The notes beneath the pieces were generated by a model. The model was given only the letters and a program-made list of their open reading frames with translations. It had not been told where the DNA came from and did not search any database. Below, piece after piece: positions 15,911 to 23,937 of a stretch of 64,000 nt of DNA (the first letter of the stretch is position 1; each line of letters opens with the position of its first letter). Source of the stretch: Lentzea flava (lineage in GTDB: Bacteria > Actinomycetota > Actinomycetes > Mycobacteriales > Pseudonocardiaceae); the NCBI RefSeq assembly GCF_014648475.1, contig NZ_BMRE01000008.1, positions 176,988-240,987 of the forward strand. Direction: 5' to 3'. A program made the position numbers and the translations under genes.

Positions 15911-16957
15911 TCAGCGACGGGTGATCAGCCCGACGAAGTGGTTCATGTCCGCCTGCACGCACGCCTCCTCGGCGTGCTTGCCGGTGCACCCCGGCGCCCA
16001 GCCGCTGCCGTTGCCGTAGTCGGAGAAGTGGAACGGGATGCCCGCGGCGGTGAGGTGGGAGGCGGTCACGAGTGCCGTCTCCCGCGCCCGGTTCTCCAGC
16101 ACGGCCTGGATCGGGTTGATCGTGAGGTCGCCGCCGTTGCCGGTGTAGAGGGCGATGCCCATGCCGCGCAGTGACGCGACGTGCTGGGCAGGGCTCTGGG
16201 CGTTCCACACGCCGTCGAACGGCCAGACCGGCGGGCCGAAGATCGCGTCGGCGCCGACGGTGGGGGAGCCGGAGCCGGGATTGAGCTCGCTCGCGACCAC
16301 GGCCGCGCGCATCTCGGAGTTCCGCAGGTCGAGGCCACCGGAGAAGCTGCCGACGTAGCTGAAGAGGTCGGGGCGGTGCTCGGCGTAGTGGAACGCGCCG
16401 AAGCCGCCCATCGAGTGGCCCACGATCGCCCGGCCGTCCCTGGTCGCGATCGTGTTCAGGTTGGCGTCCACGAACGGGATCAGCTGCTCCAGGTGGAACG
16501 TCTCCCAGTTCTGCGGGCCGGCGGCGCCGGGGTTGACCCAGTTCGAGTACCAGCCGCGGCCGCTGCCGTTGGGCTGCACGGTGATCAGCCCGGCGCCGCG
16601 CGTCGCGTTCTCGACGACGCGCTGGTTCCACGCCGCGTCCGGCCGGTCCGGGTGGCCGTGCAGGTAGTACTGCACCGGATAGCGGGCCGTCCGGTCGTAG
16701 TTGTCGGGCAGAGTCACGACGATCGTGTGCCGGCCGGGTTCCTGGCCGTCCAGCAGGGTCGGCGTGGGCACCTGGTTCGTGGAGACGCTGAAGACGAACG
16801 TGCGGTGCTGGTCGTCGACCCATCTCGGCCGGCTCGTCACCGTCAGGCCGAACCCGTCGGCGAACTGCGGAGGTGTGGCTTCGGCGGCGCTCGCGGGGCT
16901 GCACAGCGCCAGCACGGCGATCACCGCGACAGAAAGACGGATCATGGGCTTGATCAT
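15911..16957 (-). CDS. Secreted alpha/beta-hydrolase esterase (antigen 85/FrmB-like)
   Basis: 348 aa with a signal peptide (MIKPMIRLSVAVIAVLALCSPASA). Esterase-D-like fold: nucleophile elbow GHSMGGFGA, oxyanion region YYLHGHPDRPDAAWNQ, late Asp and His region (TGNGGDLTINP, then DMNHFVGLI). The nearest general type is the secreted mycolyltransferase/S-formylglutathione hydrolase-like esterase group; mycolyl transfer cannot be claimed. ATG 16957 chosen because the upstream frame lacks a signal peptide at its start; ATG 16945 is an alternative. A spacer of 144 bp separates it from the subtilase gene start, so the protease has its own promoter region. Confidence 0.85.
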   Translation of the reverse strand: MIKPMIRLSVAVIAVLALCSPASAAEATPPQFADGFGLTVTSRPRWVDDQHRTFVFSVSTNQVPTPTLLDGQEPGRHTIVVTLPDNYDRTARYPVQYYLHGHPDRPDAAWNQRVVENATRGAGLITVQPNGSGRGWYSNWVNPGAAGPQNWETFHLEQLIPFVDANLNTIATRDGRAIVGHSMGGFGAFHYAEHRPDLFSYVGSFSGGLDLRNSEMRAAVVASELNPGSGSPTVGADAIFGPPVWPFDGVWNAQSPAQHVASLRGMGIALYTGNGGDLTINPIQAVLENRARETALVTASHLTAAGIPFHFSDYGNGSGWAPGCTGKHAEEACVQADMNHFVGLITRR

Positions 16958-17009
16958 GATGGCGGAGCCGGTCGGAGAACAGGCCATAGACCGGCCATTC
17001 ATGGCCTGA

Positions 17010-17498
17010 TCAGCGCGGAAGGTGTTCGAACAGCTCGCGCAACGCGGCCGTGGCCCGCTCCAGCAGCTCGGCGGGGATGCCCGCCAGCACCTCGTCGTGC
17101 GCCTTGCTGTTCGCGATCACGACCTCCTCGGCGAGCGACCGGCCGCGCGGGGTGAGGCGCACGTAGGTGCTGCGGCCGTCGGTCTGGTCCGGCTCGCGTT
17201 CGACCAGGCCCCGTCCCACGAGGCGGTTCACGACGTTGCTCGTGCCGCCGGTCGACAGCAGCAGCGAGCGGCTGAGCTCGTTCGCCTTGAGGCGGTAGGG
17301 CTTGCCGCTGCGGCGCAACGCCGCCAGCACGTCGAAGTCGGCGCCGGTCAGGTCGAACCTGGTCACGGTCGCGCGGGTGGCCTCGCCGAGCAGCCCGGAC
17401 AGCACCATGACGCGCTTGCCGAGTTCCGAGCTGGCGACCAGGGCCTCCGGGAGTTCGGTTCGCCACTTGTCCAGGAGTTCTTCCACGCGGTCCGTCAC
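17010..17498 (-). CDS. MarR-family regulator
   Basis: 162 aa, winged helix of MarR type: FDLTGADFDVLAALRRSG, then ANELSRSLLLSTGGTSNVVNRLVGRGLVERE and the wing DGRSTYVRLTPRGRSLAEE. GTG start at 17498, divergent from an amidohydrolase gene. A 16-bp palindrome lies in the 61-bp gap. MarR repressors typically control the divergent neighbour in response to a small ligand, so the amidohydrolase substrate is a likely inducer (inference). Confidence 0.92.
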   Translation of the reverse strand: MTDRVEELLDKWRTELPEALVASSELGKRVMVLSGLLGEATRATVTRFDLTGADFDVLAALRRSGKPYRLKANELSRSLLLSTGGTSNVVNRLVGRGLVEREPDQTDGRSTYVRLTPRGRSLAEEVVIANSKAHDEVLAGIPAELLERATAALRELFEHLPR

Positions 17499-17525
17499 AG
17501 GTCAAAGCCTATTGCACACCGTGAT

Positions 17526-17544
17526 AGCTTTTAAGAAAGCTTTC
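17526..17544. promoter_or_regulatory. MarR operator candidate
   Basis: AGCTTTTAAGAAAGCT (17526-17541) is a perfect 6-4-6 inverted repeat, overlapped by the 10-bp palindrome GAAAGCTTTC (17535-17544). It lies between the divergent MarR and amidohydrolase genes and is notably AT-rich compared with its surroundings. Confidence 0.7.
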
Positions 17545-17559
17545 GACTGAGGGGATCTG

Positions 17560-18780
17560 ATGGACTTCGTGCTGCGCAACGCGCTGGTGATCGACACCGA
17601 CCCGGTGGTGGTTCTGCCCGGCACCGACGTGCTGGTGAGGGATGGCCGGATCGCCGCGGTGGGCAAGGGGCTGGCGGCCGAGACCGTGATCGACTGCACG
17701 GACCGGATCGTGCTGCCCGGTTTCGTCGACACGCATCGGCACCTGTGGCAGGTGCTGGTGCGGTCGTTCTGCGCCGACATGACGCTCGGCGAGTACCTGG
17801 AGAAGATGCTGCGGCCGGTGCAGGCGGTGCTGTCACCGGAGGACCTGGCGATCGGCACGCTCGCCGGTGCTCTCGAATGTCTCGCGTCCGGAATCACGAC
17901 GGTGCAGGACTTCTCGTTCGCGCCGACCTTCGGCCACGCCGAGGCGGCCGTGCGGGCGCTGCGCGAGTCGGGCATCCGCGCGCTGTACGGCTACGGGCAG
18001 CCGGTGTTCGGGCCCGCTTGCGCGGAGGAGGACGTGCGGCGCGGCGCCGGTCTCGGCGGCGGGCTGGTCGACATCGCGCTGGCGCCGCTCGGTCCGTCCT
18101 TTTCGGACATCGAGGTGGCAGAGCGGGACTGGCGGCTCGCCCGGTCGCTGGGGCTGCGGGTGGTCACGCACGTCGCCGGGCACGGCAACCCGGTCTCGGC
18201 GCTGCGCGACCGCGGCTTGCTCGACGCGAACACGACCTTCGTCCACGGCAACGACCTCGGCGACGACGAGCTGAAGCTGATCGCCCAAGCCGGTGCGGGC
18301 GTGTCGATCGCGCCCGCCGTCGAGGCGCGGATGGGGCACGGCGGGCCGATGGTGCGCCGCACCCGCGCGCTGGGCGTGCCGACCGGGCTCGGCGTGGACA
18401 CCGTTACGGCGGTCGCGGGAGACATGTTCTCGTTGATGCGCGCCACGTTGCTCTCCGCGCACCTGAGCGAGGGCGCGCACGTCACGCCCGCCGACGTGCT
18501 GCGGATGGCGACGATCGAGGGCGCCGCGGCGATCGGCATGGAGGACCGGATCGGGTCGCTCGGGGTGGGCAAGCACGCGGATCTGGTGGTGCTGCGGGCC
18601 GACGACCTCAACCTCGCCGGCGCTCACGACCCGATCGCCGCGGTGGTCACCGCCGCGCATCCTGGCAACGTCGAGAAGGTGTTCGTGGGCGGTGCGGAGA
18701 GTCAGCGGCAGGACGTGCGGCTCCGGCTCGACGGACCCAGCTCGGTGGCGAAGAGCCTCATCAGTCCCGGCAGGCGGTAG
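17560..18780 (+). CDS. Amidohydrolase (metal-dependent deaminase type), probably C-terminally truncated
   Basis: 406 aa of the cytosine-deaminase/AtzA-TrzN-like amidohydrolase branch. The metal-binding HxH is in FVDTHRHLWQ (about residue 59), with later His residues in VTHVAGHG and FVHGNDL and an Asp in GLGVDTVTA. Homologues usually continue about 50-60 residues past the IEKVFVGG-type strand. Here the sequence changes character right after KVFVGG and runs into a tail read antisense through the 3' end of the neighbouring NB-ARC remnant. The 3' end thus looks like a fusion junction near 18,695. Likely acts on an N-heterocycle or amide; the MarR neighbour is its probable regulator. Confidence 0.82.
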   Translation: MDFVLRNALVIDTDPVVVLPGTDVLVRDGRIAAVGKGLAAETVIDCTDRIVLPGFVDTHRHLWQVLVRSFCADMTLGEYLEKMLRPVQAVLSPEDLAIGTLAGALECLASGITTVQDFSFAPTFGHAEAAVRALRESGIRALYGYGQPVFGPACAEEDVRRGAGLGGGLVDIALAPLGPSFSDIEVAERDWRLARSLGLRVVTHVAGHGNPVSALRDRGLLDANTTFVHGNDLGDDELKLIAQAGAGVSIAPAVEARMGHGGPMVRRTRALGVPTGLGVDTVTAVAGDMFSLMRATLLSAHLSEGAHVTPADVLRMATIEGAAAIGMEDRIGSLGVGKHADLVVLRADDLNLAGAHDPIAAVVTAAHPGNVEKVFVGGAESQRQDVRLRLDGPSSVAKSLISPGRR

Positions 18781-19676
18781 GTGTCGCCGTCACCCCATTC
18801 GGCGAGTCCGAGATCCACCAGGTGGTCCAGTGCGGCCTCGGTTTCCAGCAGGTCCGCGCCGAGCGCTCCGGCCGCGGTGACGGCGTCGCACACCTCGTAC
18901 CGGCCGAGGAGCCGGAACGCCGCCGCTGCCAGCGGGTCGTCGACGGCGCCGAACGCGGTGGCGCAGGCGGCGCGGACCGACTCGCCACCGAAACTGAGCT
19001 CGGACAACGGGTCTGCTGCCAGCCGGCGGGCCAGCCAGGCCAGCGGGCGGGCGGGGCGGTGCGCGAGGATCGCGCCCGCGATGTGCACCGCCAGCGGAAC
19101 CCCGTGGCAGCACTGGACGATCCTGGCCGCGGCGCCGGGTTCGGCCTCTGCCCGCGGCGCCAGCCTGGCCAGCAGTTCCATTCCGTCCACATCGGACAGA
19201 CGGCCGAGCGCGTGGTGTTCGGCGCCGTCCAGCAGGAGCGGCGCCCTGCTGGTGATCAGCACGGCACCCGGCCCGGTCGCGGGCATCAGCTCGCGCAGCG
19301 GCGCGGGATCGGTCGCGCTGTCGAGCACCACGAGAACCGCGCGGTCCGCGAGCCGCGACCGCAGCAGGGCGGCGGCCTCGTCCGCCGAGTGCGGCACCTC
19401 GGGCACGCCGAGGTGCCGCAGCAGCCGGTGGGGAACGCGGGTCGCCTGGCGGAGGTCGATGTAGAGCTGGCCGTCCGGGAACATCGGTGCGACGCGGTGT
19501 GCGACCTCCAGCGCCAGCGCGCTCTTGCCGACACCGAACTGGCCGTGCACCACCGCCACGGCGGGCGTCTTCCCGCACAGCAAGGCCTGCAACCGCGCCA
19601 CTTCGGGTCCACGTCCGACGAACGATCGGCAGGGCGCGGGAAGCTCTCTCGGCGCGGGTGCGGAAGAAGCGCGCAC
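18702..19676 (-). pseudogene. Truncated NB-ARC regulator (SARP/AfsR type without DNA-binding domain)
   Basis: About 324 aa if started at GTG 19676. Begins at the linker that normally joins the SARP BTAD domain to NB-ARC (PRELPAPCRSFVGRGPEV), then a P-loop GQFGVGKSAL, DGQLYIDLR, Walker B LVVLDSA and sensor LITSR. It ends soon after the winged helix (YRLPGLMRLFATE). The N-terminal SARP DNA-binding and BTAD domains are missing, and the 3' end is joined to the amidohydrolase gene. Immediately upstream, head to head, is a 5'-truncated signal peptidase gene. I read this as a decayed gene left by deletion; a functional stand-alone ATPase is less likely. Confidence 0.7.
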
Positions 19677-19805
19677 CGCGTGCCGGTGGACAGCCTCCTG
19701 GTGCTCGGCGACAACCTCGCCCGCAGCAACGACTCCCGGCGACTGGGCTATCTGCCGGCGGACGCGCTGATCGGCGTCGTGCTCCGGCCACTCGGACAGA
19801 GGTGA
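19674..19805 (+). pseudogene. 3' fragment of a type I signal peptidase (S26) gene
   Basis: The last 43 codons before a TGA read HRVPVDSLLVLGDN, then LARSNDSRRLGYLPADALIG and VVLRPLGQR. This is the C-terminal box of S26 signal peptidases (VLGDNxxxSxDSRxxGxVPxxxIxG). The catalytic Ser and Lys regions are absent: upstream the strand is antisense to the NB-ARC remnant. The TGA overlaps the GTG of the MauE gene (GTGA), so an S26-MauE operon once existed here. The fragment escapes ordinary gene calling because it has no start. Confidence 0.75.
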
Positions 19806-20341
19806 CCACAGTGCTGACCACAACCGCTGTCGTCCTGTGCGGACTCGTCCTGGCGATCTCCGCGGTGAGCAAGCTGCGCAGCAAGTCCGACTACGCCGAT
19901 TTCGTCGCGTCCGTGCCGGCCTTCGGGATTCCGGCCCGCTGGACGCGCCTGTTCGCCGTGCTGACGGTCGCGGCGGAGTCCGTGACCGCCGCGCTGCTGC
20001 TCGCCTCCGTGTTCGCCGGGTACTGGCCCGCCGTTGCCGGTCTGGTGCTGGCGGTGGGCCTGTTCGCGGTCCTGACCGTCGTGGTGTGGCGCGCGGTGTC
20101 ACGGCGGTCCGGCGCGGTGTGCCGGTGCTTCGGGCGTGCCCGCATCACGCTCGCGCACCGGCACGTCGTGCGCAACGCGTTCCTCCTGGCAACAGCCGCG
20201 CTCGGCCTCGTCGCACTGTCCGTTGTGGACGGAACGGCCGACCCTGCCGCCCTGTGGCTGGCGGCGGCCGTCGGTGTGGTGGGCGCGGTGCTGGTCGTGC
20301 GGTTCGACGACCTCGCCGACCTCGTCGCCGGTCCGGTCTAA
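19802..20341 (+). CDS. MauE/DoxX-family redox membrane protein
   Basis: 179 aa, four to five hydrophobic helices. Begins VLTTTAVVLCGLVLAISAVSKLRS, the usual first helix and loop of MauE-like proteins, and contains a cytosolic-type CRCFGRA cysteine pair. MauE proteins are thought to pass redox equivalents for disulfide formation in partner exported proteins. GTG start overlaps the stop of the signal peptidase fragment. With the peptidase and regulator damaged, this gene may be an orphan. The 3' end overlaps the convergent P450 stop by 4 bp. Confidence 0.78.
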   Translation: MTTVLTTTAVVLCGLVLAISAVSKLRSKSDYADFVASVPAFGIPARWTRLFAVLTVAAESVTAALLLASVFAGYWPAVAGLVLAVGLFAVLTVVVWRAVSRRSGAVCRCFGRARITLAHRHVVRNAFLLATAALGLVALSVVDGTADPAALWLAAAVGVVGAVLVVRFDDLADLVAGPV

Positions 20342-21645
20342 CGCAGGAGCGTCGGGAGGCTTTCGAAACCGCGCAGGATGCGGGTCGGACGGCGGCGCGC
20401 GCCGGCCAGCGGTCGCAGGTCGGGGAACCGGTCGAAGATCGAACGCAGGCCGATCTCGCCCTCCATCCGTGCGAGCTGCGCGCCGAGGCAGTAGTGGCGA
20501 CCGGCGCCGAACGACACGTGGTCGCGGGCGTTCGCGCGCGTGACGTCGAACGTCAACGGGTTCTCGAACACCTCCGGATCGCGGTTGGCCCCCGCGAGCA
20601 CGGTGGTGACGAGCTGGCCGCGCCGCACCGGAACGCCCGCGACCGTCGTGTCGCGCGAGCACATGCGGCCGGTCAGCAGCACCGGCGGGTCGAAGCGGAG
20701 GACCTCGTCCACGGCGTTGCTCCACAGCTCCGGCCGGGCGCGGAGGGTCTCCAGCTGGTCAGGATGCTTCGTCAGCAACGCGATGCCGTTGCCCAACAGG
20801 TTGACCGTGGTCTCGAAGCCCGCGGCGAGCACGAGGCCCGCGGTGGCCTTCAGCTCGCGTTCGGTGAGGCCGGCGCCGTCCTCGCGCGCGGTGATCAGGC
20901 GGCTCAGCAGGTTGTCGCCGGGGTTGGCGCGCAGGGCGTCGAGGTGGCGGGTCAGCCAGGCGTCGAACGTGCTCAGGGTGGTTTCGACGCTGCGGAACAC
21001 CCGCCACGGCAGGCCCAGGTCGAGGCTCGGGGCGGCCGCGGCGCCGAGGGCCAGGACGGTCGCGCGTTCCTGGGGCGGGACACCGAGGATCTCGCTGATC
21101 ACGGTGACCGGCAGCAGGCCGCAGTAGGTCTCGATGAGGTCGACCGGGTTGGCCGGGTCGAGGCCGTCGAGCAGCTCGTCGGCGATCGCCTGTGTGCGCT
21201 CGCGGAGCTGTTCCACGGCACGGGCCGTGAAGACGCGCGTGACGAGCTTGCGGTAGCGGGTGTGCGCCGGCGGTTCGACGACGAGCAACGACGGCGGCTG
21301 CACGGGATGCGTCACGTCCGTGGCCGACCAGGCGGCGAGCTTGCCGAGGATTCCCGCGCCGAAACGGGGACGCGTCGTCACGAACGCGTCGTTGGTGAGG
21401 ACTTCCCTGACGATCGCGTGCCTGGTCGTGGTGTGACCGACCTTCGTCGCGGCGAGCGGGCCGCGCGAGCGGATCTCGTCGAACAGGCCGGTGAGGTCGG
21501 CGCCCGTGGACGCCTCGACGGTGATGCGGCCCTGCAGATCGCCGCGACGGGCCGCCATGCGCAGCACCGCCCGTGGCAGCGCGTGGCCGATGCCCCAGCG
21601 CACCACCGGTTTGACGTGCTCCTCCGCGAGAGTTGAGGTACTCAT
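20338..21645 (-). CDS. Cytochrome P450
   Basis: 435 aa, soluble bacterial class. I-helix AGFETT oxygen-activation motif, K-helix ExxR (DEVLRFDPP), and the heme-ligand loop FGAGRHYCLGAQLAR with the axial Cys. ATG start at 21645. No ferredoxin gene is adjacent, so electrons must come from elsewhere in the genome. No biosynthetic partner genes are present in the immediate neighbourhood. Substrate unknown. Confidence 0.95.
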   Translation of the reverse strand: MSTSTLAEEHVKPVVRWGIGHALPRAVLRMAARRGDLQGRITVEASTGADLTGLFDEIRSRGPLAATKVGHTTTRHAIVREVLTNDAFVTTRPRFGAGILGKLAAWSATDVTHPVQPPSLLVVEPPAHTRYRKLVTRVFTARAVEQLRERTQAIADELLDGLDPANPVDLIETYCGLLPVTVISEILGVPPQERATVLALGAAAAPSLDLGLPWRVFRSVETTLSTFDAWLTRHLDALRANPGDNLLSRLITAREDGAGLTERELKATAGLVLAAGFETTVNLLGNGIALLTKHPDQLETLRARPELWSNAVDEVLRFDPPVLLTGRMCSRDTTVAGVPVRRGQLVTTVLAGANRDPEVFENPLTFDVTRANARDHVSFGAGRHYCLGAQLARMEGEIGLRSIFDRFPDLRPLAGARRRPTRILRGFESLPTLLR

Positions 21646-21743
21646 CAGTTCCGCAGCGTTCCTCCTGCGACGCGGCGAGTCAAGAGTGGGCCGTCCGGCG
21701 GAACCGGGAGTCCACTTCGGACCAACGCGTACCCTGCCGTGTC

Positions 21744-22760
21744 ATGGACATGGACGGCACGCCGTTCGACGAACTGGCAGCGCGGATCGCCCAGTCCGAC
21801 GACGCCGGGTTCCACCTCGCCGCGACCCGGCACCCGGACGCGATGGTGCGCCGCGTGGCCGCGAGCATGTTCCGCGGTGAGAAAGCCCTGCGGCACGCCC
21901 GCGAACTGCTGCCCCTGCTGGCGGACGAGGACCACCACGTGCGGCAGGAAGCGTTGTGGGCGTTCGGAACCATGGGCCCGGACGTGCTGCCGTTGCTGCA
22001 CGAGACGCGCCGGACGGCCAAGGGCGCGGTCCGCAGGGGAGCACTGGCGGGCATCGTCGAGGTCGCCGGCCCGGACGCGTTGTCCCCGGCAGATCGCACG
22101 ATGATCGAGCGGTTCATCCGCGTCAAGATCGAAGAAGAGATGTACGGCACGGAGGAAATGCATCTCTGCGGCGGCTGGTTCGCCATCAGGACCGACAACC
22201 AGGCCGCCGTGCTCGAGGTCTGCGGCCTGCGGGACCCGGCTCCGGTCACCAAGATCCTCGGTGGCTCGGCCTGGAACAACGACCACCACGCGTGGGCCAA
22301 GGACGACGAACACGTGCGGTGCGCGCGGGTCTACGTCACCGGCGCGTGGGACGGCTGGACTCTGGTGTTCGGCGAGCCGTTCGCGCACGCCGAAAGGCCG
22401 GTCACCGAGATCTGCGCGGTGCTGAGCGCGGTGTTCGGCGAGGCGCACTACTACGGCATGAGCTGCGGTGACGGCTGGACGGCGTGGTGCATCGCGGACA
22501 GCGGCGAGATCGTCCGCTACTACGACGCGTTCAAGCCGGAGGACCAGATCGGTGAGCTCGACGTCGAGAACGGCAGGGGCCTGCCGCACGACTGGAGCGA
22601 CGAGAACGACGACCTCGACGACATCTGGGCGACCGAGGTCGCCGAGGAGCTGTCGGTCGATCCCACGTACTTCGAGGGTGACGTGGAGGGGCACGGCGTG
22701 CTCGCCCTGACCCAGTGCGGCAGGACCTACGGTTCTCCCAAGGGTTTGCTCCAGATCTAG
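21744..22760 (+). CDS. HEAT-like repeat protein of unknown function
   Basis: 338 aa. The first ~110 residues are helical pairs of HEAT/PBS-lyase type (ATRHPDAMVRRVAASMFRGE, then LADEDHHVRQEALWAFGTMG). The rest is a mixed alpha/beta domain rich in Trp, Tyr and acidic residues (WCIADSGEIVRYYDAF; SDENDDLDDIW). The second part resembles knowledge-poor immunity/SMI1-like read-outs in actinomycetes, but I cannot assign it. ATG 21744 chosen because upstream in-frame codons are low-quality and the preceding P450 promoter must fit in the gap. Ends 4 bp into the convergent DeoR gene. Confidence 0.7.
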   Translation: MDMDGTPFDELAARIAQSDDAGFHLAATRHPDAMVRRVAASMFRGEKALRHARELLPLLADEDHHVRQEALWAFGTMGPDVLPLLHETRRTAKGAVRRGALAGIVEVAGPDALSPADRTMIERFIRVKIEEEMYGTEEMHLCGGWFAIRTDNQAAVLEVCGLRDPAPVTKILGGSAWNNDHHAWAKDDEHVRCARVYVTGAWDGWTLVFGEPFAHAERPVTEICAVLSAVFGEAHYYGMSCGDGWTAWCIADSGEIVRYYDAFKPEDQIGELDVENGRGLPHDWSDENDDLDDIWATEVAEELSVDPTYFEGDVEGHGVLALTQCGRTYGSPKGLLQI

Positions 22761-23497
22761 GCCCGGATGACCGGCACCTCCAACGCCGCCACGATTGCGT
22801 TGTCCGCATCCGTGACCACCCCGGCGACCTCGCTGAACGGCAGCACGCCGAACCGGGACGCGGCGCCGATCTTCTCCGAGCTGGCCAGCACGTACGTGTC
22901 GGCGGCCTGGTGCGCGAGCGCGCGCTTCATCGCCGCCTCGTCGGCATCGCCCGTGGTCAGCCCCGCCTCGGGGTGCACGCCCGTGACGCCGAGCAGAAAC
23001 AGATCGGCGTGCACGCCCCGTGCGGCCTCCACGGCGGCGGCACCGCACGCGACCATCGAGTGCTTGAACAGCCGCCCGCCGATGACGTAGACGTCCACGT
23101 TCCGGTGCTCTTCCAACGCGCTCGCGATCGTCGGGCTGTGCGTGACGACCGTGGCCTCCAGATCGAGCGGTAGCGCGCGCACCACGGCGAGGGTGGTCGT
23201 GCCGCCGTCGAGGATCACCGTGGCACCGGGCTCGATCAACGCCGCGGCTGCTCGTGCGACGCGTTGCTTGCCGTCGACCGAGACCTCTTGCCGTGTCGCG
23301 TAATCGGCGATCGCGGGCGACACGGGCAAAGCGCCGCCGTACACGCGTTGGCAGAGGCCCGCTGCCGCGAGGTCGCGCAGGTCGCGGCGGATCGTGTCCT
23401 CGGAGATGCCGACTTCGGCGGCGAGGTCCTTGGCGACGATGCGGCCGTCGGTGCGCAGGCGTTCGAGCAGCAGGTCACGGCGTTGGGCGGCGAGCAT
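22757..23497 (-). CDS. DeoR-family transcriptional regulator
   Basis: 246 aa. N-terminal DeoR winged helix (MLAAQRRDLLLERLRTDGRI, then ISEDTIRRDLRDL) and a DeoR C-terminal sensor of ribose-phosphate-isomerase type (GATVILDGGTTTLAVV; VTHSPTIASAL; GVTGVHPEAGLTTGDADEAAMKRA; SSEKIG). ATG 23497 has an AAGGAG site. Ligands of the family are phosphosugars. It is divergent from a small DUF4406-type nucleoside-related gene, which is the likely target. Confidence 0.93.
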   Translation of the reverse strand: MLAAQRRDLLLERLRTDGRIVAKDLAAEVGISEDTIRRDLRDLAAAGLCQRVYGGALPVSPAIADYATRQEVSVDGKQRVARAAAALIEPGATVILDGGTTTLAVVRALPLDLEATVVTHSPTIASALEEHRNVDVYVIGGRLFKHSMVACGAAAVEAARGVHADLFLLGVTGVHPEAGLTTGDADEAAMKRALAHQAADTYVLASSEKIGAASRFGVLPFSEVAGVVTDADNAIVAALEVPVIRA

Positions 23498-23534
23498 GCA
23501 CGTTTCTCCTTGTTTTTGCCGAGTGTTGCACATT

Positions 23535-23909
23535 ATGGTCGATCGCATGCTGATTCTGATCGCGGGGCCCTACCGATCGGGCACCGGGGACGACCCCGAC
23601 CTGATGGCGCGCAACCTCGAACGGCTGGAGGAGGCCGCCTGGCCGATCTTCCGCAGCGGGCACGTGCCCATGATCGGCGAGTGGGTGGCGCTGCCTGTTC
23701 TGCGCGGCGCCGGTGGCAGTTCGCCGCTGGACCCGATCGCGTCGGAGATCATGTACCCGACCGCGGAACGGCTGCTGGAGCACTGCGACGCGGTGCTGCG
23801 GCTGCCCGGTGAGTCGGCCGGCGCCGACCAGGACGTGCGAATCGCCAGGGAGCGCGGGTTGCCGGTGTACGACCGAGTGGAGGACATTCCGGGCTACCGT
23901 TCCGCCTAA
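23535..23909 (+). CDS. DUF4406 / nucleoside deoxyribosyltransferase-like protein
   Basis: 124 aa (120 if started at the second ATG, 23547). Begins LILIAGPYRSGTGDDPDLMARN, the phosphate-binding start of the nucleoside 2-deoxyribosyltransferase/DUF4406 fold. It continues with an ADQDVRIARERGLPVYDRVED ending typical of the family. Divergent from DeoR, so probably regulated by it. Enzymatic activity is not proven for DUF4406 proteins. A hairpin overlaps the stop codon. Confidence 0.8.
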   Translation: MVDRMLILIAGPYRSGTGDDPDLMARNLERLEEAAWPIFRSGHVPMIGEWVALPVLRGAGGSSPLDPIASEIMYPTAERLLEHCDAVLRLPGESAGADQDVRIARERGLPVYDRVEDIPGYRSA

Positions 23910-23917
23910 CGGAACGG
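23897..23917 (+). terminator. Hairpin at the end of the DUF4406 gene
   Basis: CCGTTCCG (23897-23904), a 5-nt loop and CGGAACGG (23910-23917): a perfect 8-bp stem overlapping the stop codon and ending 20 nt before the nSTAND gene. Likely a terminator or attenuator between the two genes. Confidence 0.5.
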
Positions 23918-23937
23918 CAAGCGCGCAAGGGGAGTCC

